A DNA stretch of 61,021 nucleotides, from positions 1 through 61,021 of the forward strand of contig JAFGTP010000006.1 in assembly GCA_016934035.1 (NCBI GenBank), read 5' to 3'. Of the stretch, positions 37,901 through 46,954 are shown one piece after another. Both the position numbers and the translations under genes were made by a program. Each line of letters opens with the position of its first letter. The stretch's first letter is position 1. The stretch is from Fidelibacterota bacterium. GTDB taxonomy: Bacteria > Fidelibacterota > UBA2242 > JAFGTP01. The notes under the pieces were generated by a model. That model did no database searches, was not told the origin of the DNA, and was given only the letters and a program-made list of their open reading frames with translations.

Positions 37901-38577
37901 AGAAAGGCTCTTTCCCGGTTGTTGCCTGAGATAATATTGCCTTCGATACGATAGATTTCCTGGCCGGTGGAGTCACTTTTGGTCAGCACCGGATCGATAA
38001 AGGCGTGTAACTTTTCCTTTTCATTGTAATACAAAATACTGTCGGACTGGAGTATATTATTGTCTTTGCGGTCAATGAACCGGCACTGGGTGCTGGCGAT
38101 GGTTTTACTCGAATCTGCGTAGTAGGTGAGATTTTGGGCCAGCAGTTCATTGTCATCGGCGGTATAATGGACTTTTCCTTTAGCTTCGACAATATTGGAT
38201 TCTGTCCAGTATTCCATTTCAGCAGCTGTGATGGTACGGGAGGAATCGACAACCATGGGTTGGCCTTTGGTGAGAATACGGTCTTCAGCGTAATAATAAA
38301 TCAGGGAATCGGCTGTCAGTATTCGGGAGTCGTGGGTCACCCGGACATTTCCATAAAACTCAATTTCCTCTTTGAAATCATACCAATAGGCCCGGTCGCA
38401 AAACAGGTCAACATCACCTTTGTTGAAATGTACCGAACCCGATACTATTTTAACCGTTCCATCCCGTAACTGCACCTGCTCCATCAGATCTGATTTCAAC
38501 AGGCGCAGCTTATCGTCAGCAAAGATGGCTGCAACAAAAATCAGACAGAAGAGAGCAATGGTTTTTGTTTTTATCAA
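34915..38577 (-). CDS. LptD-like LPS-assembly protein with long OstA/LptA-like N-terminus
   Basis: 1220 residues with a signal peptide (about 1-20, ending IFA). The first ~480 residues are repeats of the OstA/LptA beta-jellyroll (VSGSVHFNKGDVDLFCDRA, IEFYGNVRVTHDSRILTAD and similar), then the LptD entry region with the TFTTCDAEHPHFYFQSKKM motif (about 525-545), and the C-terminal barrel to 1220. LptD inserts LPS into the outer leaflet. TTG start, AGGA six bases upstream. Much longer than E. coli LptD (784), mainly at the N-terminus. Predicts an LPS-type diderm. Confidence 0.88.
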   Translation of the reverse strand: MIKTKTIALFCLIFVAAIFADDKLRLLKSDLMEQVQLRDGTVKIVSGSVHFNKGDVDLFCDRAYWYDFKEEIEFYGNVRVTHDSRILTADSLIYYYAEDRILTKGQPMVVDSSRTITAAEMEYWTESNIVEAKGKVHYTADDNELLAQNLTYYADSSKTIASTQCRFIDRKDNNILQSDSILYYNEKEKLHAFIDPVLTKSDSTGQEIYRIEGNIISGNNRERAFLSIGNVRIFQDSITAYADSANYNDSAGTVRLTGNPKVVNQKQDLQGDEIQAGLVDGKIQHIYIIGRAITTAISMAYLPIPKADTLKAFPDSVEVRDEMTGKLMEIYFEKGKIDSIRVSGMATSFYNVKDDSILQGTNSASGDTVIMKFYEKALGKISIIGGTKGEFVPHSTNESMDTSVIYAAERIDYHVTDRKTDLLKNASVHYQDAELKAGKIEVHWDDNLLFAFPEDPSRSDSVDASWPTMTQKGREPFTGKEVVYNIKTQRGRIFDGRTHMDDGYYYGENIKKKGKKTFYIDDGTFTTCDAEHPHFYFQSKKMKMIQKDKIFARPIVMYIHDIPLLALPFAVIPNKGGNRRSGWIMPTYGNNSNVGNYLRGLGYFWATNDYTDFKLTTDFFDEKGVRFNLTNRYKLRYHLDGRIQLSYHNMAWQTSPEKIYQVSIDHNHKISPTASFRASGKFVSNDQYLRKNGLDLEDRLNQQMISNATYSKSWRNTPYGMSANASQTINLQAKVKKEETPTRDGNKIAYINRTFPSVSFRRSTERLVPLRSSQSASEARWYNEIRYSVNSRIINKQDIYYQSEVTNADSLWLEKNEMKNGVQNSISVNSSQKLLSYFSLTQNMNLSEDWIFEMEKPLYDETGQVVLVDNQVRTVTRTGFFPRHTGSMSLGLNTKIYGLFPIKIGSLRAIRHVLTPSVDLSYRPDFTQKIFGWDPEYVTPYLDTNKVKRKYDPFASTLIGSTPSGESKTMSISLRNSFQSKTEKDGEEKKLDLLTMNISTSHNFAADSMKWSPLRTSLRTKLKNLDMDISMTHDPYKYNKVWNRREDQWNKTFYGIPVPRMTQVSASTGISIKSTDFGGQLSTQEDTLQNTPDEESRGGLAGGSGQKSSGLWSANMTFRYSLSKINPLSKDENFTMNLNAKLNLTKNWNISYTASMDLIKRTLYGQRFSVERDLHCWEYSFSYVPTGYGKQWTFLIRAKAPVLRDLKHEERGGRSRSAYY

Positions 38578-38829
38578 TGGGTTCCTAATTTTTAAGGGCC
38601 AGCAAAATTATTGAGTAATATAAAAAATATTTTTGTCATTTGAGATGAGAAATTGAAATTTCATGGTGATGATACCTGATTTTTTGTAAAATGTTTCGAT
38701 TAGAAAATTTTTTACCAGCGATTATCGACACAGCCATTCTTTAAGTGATTATGAAAAATGGTCCGGCTTCTTTATAAAATTTTTTCACCGGCTGGCTTCA
38801 TCGGGCAGCTGGGCCTTTGTCGTTTCTGA

Positions 38830-39858
38830 TTAACGGGCTTTTTTTAAATCATTGATAAACTGATTAATGGCATCTTCCTCCATGGCCCAGGAGGTCACTA
38901 GGCGAATGGCTGAATTTTGGTCATCAATTTTTCGCCAAATATAAAATTCATAATCCTTTGATAGTTTTTCAATTACGGAATTGGGCAGAATCGGAAAAAT
39001 CTGATTGGATGTGGTTTGGGTGAAAAAAGAATAGCCGCTTTCAGCCAGGGCGATTCGAATTTTATCTGCCAGTTGGTTGGCCTGTCTGGCAATATTGAAA
39101 TACAGCCCGTCTTTGAGCAGTTCTTCGAACATCAGACCGAATATCCGTCCTTTAGCCAGCAGAGCGCCCCGCATTTTCATGTGAAAGCGGAACTTTTCTT
39201 GGATTTTTGGATTGTTGATCACAATGGCCTCTCCCAGCAAAGCGCCGTTTTTGGTGCCGCCAATATAGAAACTGTCCAGTAAGGAAGATAATTCTTTCAG
39301 GGTCATATCATTGTCTGCAGACATGATGGCAGATCCCAGCCTGGCCCCGTCAAGATAAAGCAACAAATCTTTTTCCCTGCAAAAATTGGACAGGAGGGTC
39401 AACTCGGCTTTGTTGTAAACCGTACCGATTTCAGTGGAATTGGAAATGAATACCAGTTTTGGCAATACCATGTGTTCATCGGTATGCTCATCCAATACTT
39501 TTTGAATACCATTTATCGTGATTTTTCCGTCTCTGGTGGGAATGGTATTGATCTTGTGGCCGGTGGCTTCTATGGCGCCGGTTTCATGAACAAAAATATG
39601 ACCGGTTTCGGCAGCGATGACCGACTCATAGGGTTTCAGAATGGCAGAAATCATTGTCAGATTGGCCTGGGTGCCGCCGGAAACAAAATGTACATGGGCG
39701 TCAGGATTTCCAATCAGTTGGCGAATGATATTCCGGGCATTATCACAATATTGATCTTCTCCGTAACCGGACTGCTGAATGTTATTGGTTTCCCTGAGAC
39801 GTTCCAGAATTCTGGGGTGAGCACCCTCACTGTAGTCATATCGAAAGCTGTATTTCAT
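38830..39858 (-). CDS. Low-specificity threonine aldolase-like PLP enzyme
   Basis: 342 residues, fold type I PLP enzyme that splits threonine into glycine and acetaldehyde. K203 in YIGGTKNGALLGE is the PLP-binding lysine; D170 (LLLYLDGARLG) is the PLP-pyridine aspartate; GGTQAN (60-65) is the phosphate-binding turn. The beta-eliminating lyase family fits best. ATG start with AAGGA upstream. Flanked by the peroxiredoxin gene (upstream, same strand) with a terminator between. Confidence 0.88.
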   Translation of the reverse strand: MKYSFRYDYSEGAHPRILERLRETNNIQQSGYGEDQYCDNARNIIRQLIGNPDAHVHFVSGGTQANLTMISAILKPYESVIAAETGHIFVHETGAIEATGHKINTIPTRDGKITINGIQKVLDEHTDEHMVLPKLVFISNSTEIGTVYNKAELTLLSNFCREKDLLLYLDGARLGSAIMSADNDMTLKELSSLLDSFYIGGTKNGALLGEAIVINNPKIQEKFRFHMKMRGALLAKGRIFGLMFEELLKDGLYFNIARQANQLADKIRIALAESGYSFFTQTTSNQIFPILPNSVIEKLSKDYEFYIWRKIDDQNSAIRLVTSWAMEEDAINQFINDLKKAR

Positions 39859-39990
39859 TGGACAATCCTTCTTAATTTTAAAGATGAATGGTTACAAATC
39901 CGGCCACTTTGGAAATCAGTGAAAAAGGGAAATTCCATTTTCCAAAGACCTTTGCCAAAATTGTGGAATTATTTGAATTATAGCAACAAA

Positions 39991-40024
39991 AAAAGCCTTT
40001 GATCTGATGGGACCAAAGGCTTTT
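39991..40024 (-). terminator. Terminator of the peroxiredoxin gene
   Basis: On the minus strand, AAAAGCCTTTG and CAAAGGCTTTT form an 11-base stem followed by a run of T. It lies 21 bases after the peroxiredoxin stop. Confidence 0.88.
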
Positions 40025-40044
40025 GAAAGAGAGATGATTGTAAT

Positions 40045-40731
40045 TTATTTATCTTTTTTAAAACAGATAAACCAGTCAAGGCAATACTTGCCCTCTTCTT
40101 CTTTTTCAACCCGTTCTTTGGCCATGCCGCAGGAACCGGGAGGTGGAATGATCACATCGTCGCCGGGCTGCCAGTTGGCCGGTGTTGCCACACCGTCTTT
40201 GTCGGATTTTTGCATAGCCAGAATTAATCTTTTGATTTCGTCCATGTTGCGTCCATTGGACAGCGGGTAGTAAATCACAGCGCGGACTTTAGTGCCGGGG
40301 TCAATGATGAATACAGCCCGAACAGCCTGGGTATTGGAGGCATTCGGCTGGACCATACCGTATTTTTTGGCAACTTCCATGGTCAGGTCTTCGATAACCG
40401 GAAAATTTACCTCAACATTTTTCATGCCTTTGAATTCAATTTTTTCTTTGATCGTTCTGAGCCAGGCAATGTGGGCGTAGAGCGAATCAATGGAAAGCCC
40501 GATTAATTCTGTGTTCAGCGCCTTGAAATCCTCCTGCATGGATGCAAAAGTCATGAATTCTGTGGTACAAACCGGTGTGAAATCTGCCGGATGGCTGAAA
40601 AGAATGACCCATTTTCCTTTGTAATCGGCAGGGAAATTGATTTCACCCTGTGTGGTTTTGGCTTTAAAAGCCGGGGCAACGTCGCCAATTAATGGCATTG
40701 AATAAGTTTCCTGATTTTTTACTTCTTCCAT
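40045..40731 (-). CDS. Prx6-type peroxiredoxin with C-terminal cysteines
   Basis: 228 residues. The peroxidatic cysteine is C55 in PADFTPVCTTEF. The Prx6-type C-terminal dimer arm carries C201, C217 and C223 (GSCGMAK and YCLDWFIC), matching the C-x5-C placement seen in archaeal Prx6 enzymes, where one acts as resolving cysteine. It reduces hydroperoxides. A ribosome-binding site AAAGGAG precedes the ATG. The PerR-like gene lies immediately upstream on the same strand, which suggests peroxide control. Confidence 0.92.
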   Translation of the reverse strand: MEEVKNQETYSMPLIGDVAPAFKAKTTQGEINFPADYKGKWVILFSHPADFTPVCTTEFMTFASMQEDFKALNTELIGLSIDSLYAHIAWLRTIKEKIEFKGMKNVEVNFPVIEDLTMEVAKKYGMVQPNASNTQAVRAVFIIDPGTKVRAVIYYPLSNGRNMDEIKRLILAMQKSDKDGVATPANWQPGDDVIIPPPGSCGMAKERVEKEEEGKYCLDWFICFKKDK

Positions 40732-40901
40732 TTTGCTTCTCCTTTTTTAGGTTTATTAAAATTTGATGGATTAAACTGTTATGATTCAATCTATTTAATC
40801 TGGTTTAAAATTTCAATGAGCAGACATCGATTATTTAGTATTATTTTAGTTTTCAATTATCAATAATCGGAATGATTACTATTTATAGAGGAAATTTTTT
40901 T

Positions 40902-41297
40902 TTATTGGTTACGACATTTTTTGCAAATTCCAAAAAAATCAAATTTATGGTGCCTGATTTTGCATTCCAGGTTCTCTTCCACCTGCGATATCAGTGATGA
41001 ATCAATCCCAATCTCAAAATCGGTAATCACACCGCATTTTTCACAGATCATGTGGCAATGTTCGCCCAGATTGGCTTCAAACCGGTCAAAGGTACTGCCG
41101 GCAATGATCTTTTTCACTTTGTTCTGCTCCACCAAAATATTAAGGTTGCGATAAACCGTGCCCAGGCTCAGGTTGGGAAATTCCTGCTTCATCTGGTCAT
41201 AAATCCAGTTGGCTGTTGGATGAATTTGGGTCCCTTGCAGCAGTTCCAGGATTTTTTCCCGTTGTTTGCTTTTTCTATGTTGGTTATCGGTAATCAT
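40902..41297 (-). CDS. PerR-like Fur-family peroxide regulator
   Basis: 131 residues. N-terminal winged helix (1-75) and C-terminal dimerisation domain with metal ligands. H80 and H82 (GEHCHMICEKCG) and D93 match B. subtilis PerR H91, H93 and D104; Fur proteins generally have Glu at the last. D85 of PerR appears as E74. Structural-zinc cysteines are C85, C88, C125 and C128. It lies upstream of the peroxiredoxin gene. A near-consensus PerR box overlaps its own start (41297-41311). No strong Shine-Dalgarno site is visible. Confidence 0.85.
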   Translation of the reverse strand: MITDNQHRKSKQREKILELLQGTQIHPTANWIYDQMKQEFPNLSLGTVYRNLNILVEQNKVKKIIAGSTFDRFEANLGEHCHMICEKCGVITDFEIGIDSSLISQVEENLECKIRHHKFDFFGICKKCRNQ

Positions 41298-41311
41298 CAG
41301 AATTATTATAA
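41297..41311 (-). promoter_or_regulatory. Candidate PerR box at the regulator's own start
   Basis: On the minus strand the sequence TTATAATAATTCTGA matches the PerR consensus TTATAATNATTATAA at 12 of 14 specified positions. It ends at the start codon of the PerR-like gene, suggesting autoregulation. A much weaker match (10 of 14) lies at 40835-40849, upstream of the peroxiredoxin gene. Confidence 0.55.
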
Positions 41312-41441
41312 AATCCTAAAATTTTGTTCCAATTTCAAACTTTTCGTTACAAATATTTAATATTGAACTATTATATATTTGCACCCATGGATTAGTTGAT
41401 TAAATTATTAAGTTTACAAATTATTAACCCCCGGAGGAGAA

Positions 41442-44432
41442 ATGAGAAGAAAGACTATGACTGTTATGCTTTTAATCCTGTTCACATTGGTGATGTTTTT
41501 AGCCTCCTGTTCATCCAGCAAACTAAAGGTTGGGGAGCAGTATAGCGGCTTTACACTGGTTAAAAAAGAATTTATCCAGGAAGTTAATTCCGATTGCTAC
41601 TATTTTGAACATGAAAAATCCGGCGCCCGGCTACTGAAGATCGCTAATGATGATCCCAACAAGACCTTTTGCGCTACCTTCAAAACCCTACCCCAGAGTG
41701 ATTGCGGAACGCCGCACATTCTGGAACATTCCGTATTAAACGGGTCCAAAAATTTTCCGGTCAAGAGCCCCTTTGACATACTGGCCAAGGGGTCGCTCAA
41801 CACCTTCCTCAATGCCATGACTGGTGGGGATATCACGCTTTACCCCGTAGCCAGTATGAATGACAAGGATTTTCGCAACCTGATGAATATCTACCTGGAT
41901 GCGGTATTTTTTCCACTGATCTATGATGATCCGAGAATTTTTCAGCAGGAAGGCTGGCACCATGAACTGACATCAAAGGACGAACCGCTGGTTTATAAGG
42001 GTGTAGTTTTTAATGAAATGAAAGGTGCCTTTTCAGACCCTAATACCATTTTGGGCATGCATATTGACCGGGCCCTTTTTCCGGAGACCTCTTACCGGTG
42101 GTCCTCCGGCGGATATCCCGAGGCCATTCCGACCCTGACCTATGAAAATTTTCTGAACTTCCACAGGACTTATTATCATCCGACCAACAGTTACCTTTAT
42201 CTGTATGGTAATTCTGATATTTTGTGTGATTTGGAATTTATTGACACAGAATATTTGTCAAAGTTTGAAAAACTGGACAAACGCGCCACAATTAAAATTC
42301 AGGAACCTTTTGAAAAAATGAAACGGGTTGTTGAAAATTATCCGGTTTCCGAAGATGATGAAGTCGCAGATAAAACTTACCTGGCTATGGATTGGGTAAT
42401 CGGCACCGGCGACGATCTGGTCTTGACCTATTATCTCGATATTTTGAGTGATGCTTTGGTCAATCATGAGTCCGGTCCCATTAAACTGGCCCTGCAGGAA
42501 GCGGGTATCGGTCAGGACGTTTCTGCTTTTTCTTCATCCAGCAAGCAAAATACCTTTCAGATCAATGTCCGCAACGCCAACCTATCTGATATGGACAAAT
42601 TCAACGATATCGTCAAAAAAGTACTGACTGAAGTGGCTGAAAAAGGAGTCGACAAAGATATTGTCGAAGGTATTGTAAATCGTATGGAATTTCGTCTGCG
42701 TGAAGGTGATAATTCTCAAAAAGGCCTGACATACCTGTTTCAATCCCTGGCCAGTTGGTTCTATGCAGACAAACCTTTTGAAAGCCTGAAATGGGAAAAG
42801 CCCCTGGCTGCCATGAAAAAAGGCATTGAAGAAGGTGAACTGGAAGAACTGATCCGGTTAGGTTTTTTAAATAATAATCATGCCTTACTCATCGCCCTCG
42901 TACCCAAACCGGGAATGCAATCCGAGGTCAATGAAAAGGAAACAGCCGAACTGGCGGAATACAAAAACTCCTTATCCGAACCGGAAAAGGAAGCGCTGAT
43001 CAAGCAGACTACCGAATTAATCGAATACCAGCAAAAAGAAGATACCCCCGAAGCCCTGGCCAAAATTCCATTGCTGAAACTTGAGGATATTGGTAAGAAG
43101 GCTGAATATTTTGGCATACGGGAACATGATGTTCATGGCACAAAAGTCCTGCAACATGAAACCTTTACCAATCATATTCTCTATAGCAAATTGATGTTTG
43201 ACGTGCAGGTCATTCCAACGGATCAACTGCCCTATGTTGCCCTGCTGGCAGAAGTCCTGGGCGCCCTCAACACTGAAAATTACAGCTTTGGCGAACTGGA
43301 TAATGAACTGAACAAACATTTGGGAAGTTTCAGCACTTACCTGACTACCTACCTGGCCAACAGCGATGATAATCAACTGCAGGCAAAATTTGTGGTCAAT
43401 TCCAAGGCCATGAACACCAAGGCCGGTAAACTCTTTGAATTAGCTGAAGAAGTACTGATGAAATCCAAAATCGATGACAAGGAACGGTTGAAAGCCCTGC
43501 TCTCCCGCCATCAATCCCGATTAAACGGATTTGTTATGGGTCGGGGCATCAATGTGGCTATGACCCGTCTGAATTCGTACTTTTCCAATAGTGGCGCTTT
43601 TGACGAAATGACAAGGGGCTATGCCTATTATGAATTCATTAGCGACCTCAATAATAACTTTGACGCTCAATATGATGAAATTGTCAACAACCTGCAGGAA
43701 GTAGCCGCCATTCTATTCAACAAAAACAGCCTCGTTGCCAATGTCACCTGCAACAAAACGGACCTGGCCCTTTACAATGCCGAACTGCATAATTTTATTC
43801 ATAAAATTGCTGAAACACCCCAGGAACTCCAACCCTGGAATTTTGAACTGACCATGAAAAACGAAGGCTTGAAAACACCCTCCAAAGTCCAGTATGTGAC
43901 CATGGGCTACAACTTCAAAACACTGGGTCATGAATATACCGGAAAAATGAGGGTACTGAACCAGATTCTGAGCCGTGGCTGGCTGACTCAGCAACTGAGG
44001 GTCATTGGCGGCGCTTACGGCGGTTTCAGCGGTTTTTCCCGCAATGGTAATGTTTATTTTGCTTCGTACCGAGATCCGAACCTCGGCGGAACAGTTGAAA
44101 ATATGAATAAAACCACGACCTTTATGAAAGAATTTGCTCCGGCAGATGATGAAATGACCCGCTATATCATCGGCACGATATCCGATATGGACCAGCCGAG
44201 GTCACCCTCTGAAGCCGGGAATGATGCCCTGACCTGGTATATGACGGGCATGACTCAGGAAAAACTTCAGGCTGAGCGTGATGCTGTCCTGGCAACGACA
44301 AAAGAGGATATTGTCACCATGACAAGCCTGGTACAGGATATTCTGGACCATAGCGGCATCTGTGTCTATGGCAATGAAGAAAAAATTGAAGCGGAAAAAG
44401 ACCTGTTTAAAACTGTTTTCACAGTAAAGTAA
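41442..44432 (+). CDS. M16C-family zinc peptidase lipoprotein
   Basis: 996 residues. The N-terminal signal peptide ends with FLASC, a lipobox, so the protein is likely anchored in a membrane by lipid on C23. The inverted zinc motif HILEH is at residues 92-96 (TPHILEHSVLNGS), and the downstream glutamate lies in GVVFNEMKGAFSDP. Two M16 halves are present, as in presequence-protease-type (PreP) enzymes, which degrade short unfolded peptides. GGAGGAG precedes the ATG. A terminator follows. Confidence 0.88.
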   Translation: MRRKTMTVMLLILFTLVMFLASCSSSKLKVGEQYSGFTLVKKEFIQEVNSDCYYFEHEKSGARLLKIANDDPNKTFCATFKTLPQSDCGTPHILEHSVLNGSKNFPVKSPFDILAKGSLNTFLNAMTGGDITLYPVASMNDKDFRNLMNIYLDAVFFPLIYDDPRIFQQEGWHHELTSKDEPLVYKGVVFNEMKGAFSDPNTILGMHIDRALFPETSYRWSSGGYPEAIPTLTYENFLNFHRTYYHPTNSYLYLYGNSDILCDLEFIDTEYLSKFEKLDKRATIKIQEPFEKMKRVVENYPVSEDDEVADKTYLAMDWVIGTGDDLVLTYYLDILSDALVNHESGPIKLALQEAGIGQDVSAFSSSSKQNTFQINVRNANLSDMDKFNDIVKKVLTEVAEKGVDKDIVEGIVNRMEFRLREGDNSQKGLTYLFQSLASWFYADKPFESLKWEKPLAAMKKGIEEGELEELIRLGFLNNNHALLIALVPKPGMQSEVNEKETAELAEYKNSLSEPEKEALIKQTTELIEYQQKEDTPEALAKIPLLKLEDIGKKAEYFGIREHDVHGTKVLQHETFTNHILYSKLMFDVQVIPTDQLPYVALLAEVLGALNTENYSFGELDNELNKHLGSFSTYLTTYLANSDDNQLQAKFVVNSKAMNTKAGKLFELAEEVLMKSKIDDKERLKALLSRHQSRLNGFVMGRGINVAMTRLNSYFSNSGAFDEMTRGYAYYEFISDLNNNFDAQYDEIVNNLQEVAAILFNKNSLVANVTCNKTDLALYNAELHNFIHKIAETPQELQPWNFELTMKNEGLKTPSKVQYVTMGYNFKTLGHEYTGKMRVLNQILSRGWLTQQLRVIGGAYGGFSGFSRNGNVYFASYRDPNLGGTVENMNKTTTFMKEFAPADDEMTRYIIGTISDMDQPRSPSEAGNDALTWYMTGMTQEKLQAERDAVLATTKEDIVTMTSLVQDILDHSGICVYGNEEKIEAEKDLFKTVFTVK

Positions 44433-44457
44433 AAAACTGGTTTTTTTTCGATAGTAT

Positions 44458-44493
44458 AAACCTTCCGTTGAACAGTCTTCGGAAGGTTTTTTC
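44458..44493 (+). terminator. Terminator of the M16 peptidase gene
   Basis: AACCTTCCG and CGGAAGGTT form a nine-base stem with a 12-base loop, followed by TTTTTTCTTTT. Confidence 0.9.
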
Positions 44494-44632
44494 TTTTATT
44501 CTCCCCTTTTTTAATAAAATTCACAATATAAACAACTTGATATAATAACTATAATAGAATAATTTACTTACAAATAATTTTGATATTGCAGGCAAACATA
44601 ATGATAATTACTTTCAAAACCAGGATGCTTTA

Positions 44633-45032
44633 ATGCCAAAAATCTATGATAATATTAGTTTAAAATTAAAAGAAGGATTAAACCGTACACTGGAATCGGC
44701 AAATCGAGCTGATTTTTGTATAGGATATTTTAACCTAAGAGGTTGGACTCAACTCTATAATTTTGTTGATAATCTTCCAGGTGGGTATATCGAAGAAAAG
44801 TATAATGATGATAAAAAATATTTTTGTAGAGTTATCATCGGGATGCAAAGGCAGCCTATACAGATTCTTGAAGATTATTTCAATGAAGAAGATGAACAGA
44901 CTTTAGATAATGCAAAAGCTATTGAATACAAAAAAATTAAGAGAACAAATCACAATTGGTACTCTAAATAACGCGGATGAAAAAGCATTAAGAAAATTAT
45001 AAAATCAATTAAAGAAAAAACTGGAAACCTAA
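44633..45032 (+). pseudogene. Truncated and frameshifted PLD-domain helicase remnant
   Basis: The open frame (44633-44971) encodes 112 residues with the start pattern of phospholipase-D-like helicase proteins: KIYDNISLKLKEGLNRTLES and ADFCIGYFNLRGWTQL. The frame is lost at an A7 run near 44930-44936; one base shifted, translation continues as REQITIGTLNNADEKALRKL, which fits the same family, until TAA. Full-length proteins of this kind are several times longer. The remainder is absent because the AlbA-type gene starts at 45060. It is non-functional. Confidence 0.6.
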
Positions 45033-45059
45033 ATTGATAACAACCTGGAAGAAGAATAG

Positions 45060-46433
45060 ATGAGCAAGGAAACCCAAAATATTGAGTGGAAGAAAAGTTG
45101 GCGGGATGAGTACCTGAAGTGGGTCTGCGGTTTCGCCAATGCTGACGGTGGTAGGATCTACATTGGGAAGGATGATTCCGGCAATGTATCCGGTGTTAAG
45201 AATTCTGGGAAACTGATGGAAGATATTCCTAACAAAGTACCGGGACATCCTTGGAATTATGGTAGATGTGAATCTGCATGCGACAGATGATGGCGATTAC
45301 CTGAAGATTATTGTGGAGCCTTATCCCTATCCCATCAGTTACAAAGGCCAATATCACTATCGCAGTGGTAGTACTAAGCAGGAATTGAAGGGCGCGGCTC
45401 TTGACCGGTTTCTCCTGAAAAAGCAGGGCAAGCATTTTGGGATAGTGTGCCGGTTCCCGGAGTCAAAGCCGATGATCTATCGCATAGTGCCTTTAATAGT
45501 TTCCGTAAACGAGCACTGAAAACTACGCGATTATCAAAAGAAACTCTGGCAGAACCCAATGATGTTCTATTAGAAAAGTTGCATCTTACTGAACAGAATT
45601 ACCTGAAACGGGCGACATTACTCCTATTCCATGATGATCCGGAAAAATGGATTACCGGTTCATACATCAAAATTGGTTATTTTGAAAGCAACACACAACT
45701 ACGCTACCAGGATGAAGTTCATGGGGATTTGTTTCAGCAAGTGGACAAAACGCTTGATTTACTCATGACCAAATATATGAAAGCTACCATCGAATATGCC
45801 GGAGTACAGCGCATCGAAATCTTTCCGATACCGGAACCGGCGCTTCGTGAAGCCCTGATGAATGCAATCGCCCATAAAGACTATGCCAGTTCAATTCCGA
45901 CCCAGATCAGTGTCTATGATAACAAACTGATGCTCTGGAATCCGGGGATTTTACCCCAAGGCTGGAGTATTGAGACACTTCACCAAAAGCATTCTTCACA
46001 GCCCTTCAATCCGGATATCGCCAATGCATTGTTCCGTGCCGGTATGATTGAGAGTTGGGGAAGAGGAATTGAGATGATAGAGAAAGAATGTCTCTCCAAT
46101 AACTGTCCAAAACCTATTATAAAATTGGAAGATTCCGGTGTCTGGGTAGAATTTCCCTACAATCCCAAAACACTACCCAAGAAAACTACCCAAGAAATCA
46201 CTAGTTCAAGTCGACAAAGCATTACCCAAGAAAATGATAAAATGACTACCCAAGAAATGATTTTGAACCAGATAAAAATAAATCCTGAAATTACCAGGAA
46301 TGAATTGGCAAATGAAATTGGTATCACAAGTGAAGGAATAAAATATCACTTAGCACAATTACGAAAAAAAGGAATCGTCAAACATTTCGGCGCGACAAAA
46401 GCCGGATACTGGAAAATACTGAAAGATGATTGA
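45060..46433 (+). pseudogene. AlbA/Schlafen-type DNA-binding ATPase regulator, two frameshifts
   Basis: Three overlapping frames give consecutive parts of one protein: IEWKKSWRDEYLKWVCGFAN and GGRIYIGKDDSGNVSGV (AlbA_2-type domain, first frame), VDVNLHATDDGDYLKIIVEP and YHYRSGSTKQELKGAALDRF (second), then a GHKL-ATPase-like part (EPALREALMNAIAHKDY) and a C-terminal winged helix (third). A single extra C at 45240-45241 and a one-base loss in the T4 run at 45435-45438 break the frame; the changes cancel. An ACCCAAGAAA repeat occurs three times near the 3' end (about 46180-46260). Confidence 0.75.
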
Positions 46434-46890
46434 GGTAGAATATTTAGGTAACAAAAAAATTCTTAAAGCACACAAAACCGCTTTTTTGTGCTCCAGAAAA
46501 GTATCATCAGAAACCATCCTCAAGTCCCTGGATTGGGCGGTTGATCAAAAAAATCAGAATAAATGCATCATCTCCGGTTTTCATAGCCCTATTGAAAAAG
46601 ATGTGTTCAATATTTTACTGAAAGGTGAACAACCCATCATTTTAGTGCTGGCCCGTGGGATGCAAAAAAGATGGACTCAGAATATCAGAGATGCATTAGA
46701 TAAAAACAGATTGCTCATCCTTAGCCCATTTCCAAATGATGTTGTTAAAATTACAAGAGATACTGCAGAGATAAGAAACAGGTATATGTTGGAATTGGCT
46801 GATGATTATTTTATTCCTTATTTAGCTAAAGGTGGGATGTTGGATAAAATATTATACGAAAAGAACAATTCATTATCCCTTTTTCAGTAA
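46426..46890 (+). CDS. DprA/SLOG-like Rossmann protein
   Basis: 154 residues, intact, overlapping the end of the broken regulator by eight bases. The pattern SGFHSPIEKDVFNILLKGEQ, PIILVLARGM, and RLLILSPFPN is like the nucleotide-binding Rossmann core of DprA/SLOG proteins that sense nucleotides or bind DNA. The GYHSPIE-like loop is characteristic. Not assigned with certainty. Its placement next to an AlbA-type regulator and helicase remnant fits an accessory or defence-type setting. Confidence 0.5.
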   Translation: MIEVEYLGNKKILKAHKTAFLCSRKVSSETILKSLDWAVDQKNQNKCIISGFHSPIEKDVFNILLKGEQPIILVLARGMQKRWTQNIRDALDKNRLLILSPFPNDVVKITRDTAEIRNRYMLELADDYFIPYLAKGGMLDKILYEKNNSLSLFQ

Positions 46891-46954
46891 ACTATTTCCT
46901 TTTATTCTCCTTTCATTTTTTCTATAATAGTTCATATAAATCAGGAGGTTTATT

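Noticed and set aside
45060..46433. Three separate small genes in place of one broken regulator
   Set aside because: The three translations are contiguous pieces of one family in sequence order, with the shifts at a doubled C and a T run.
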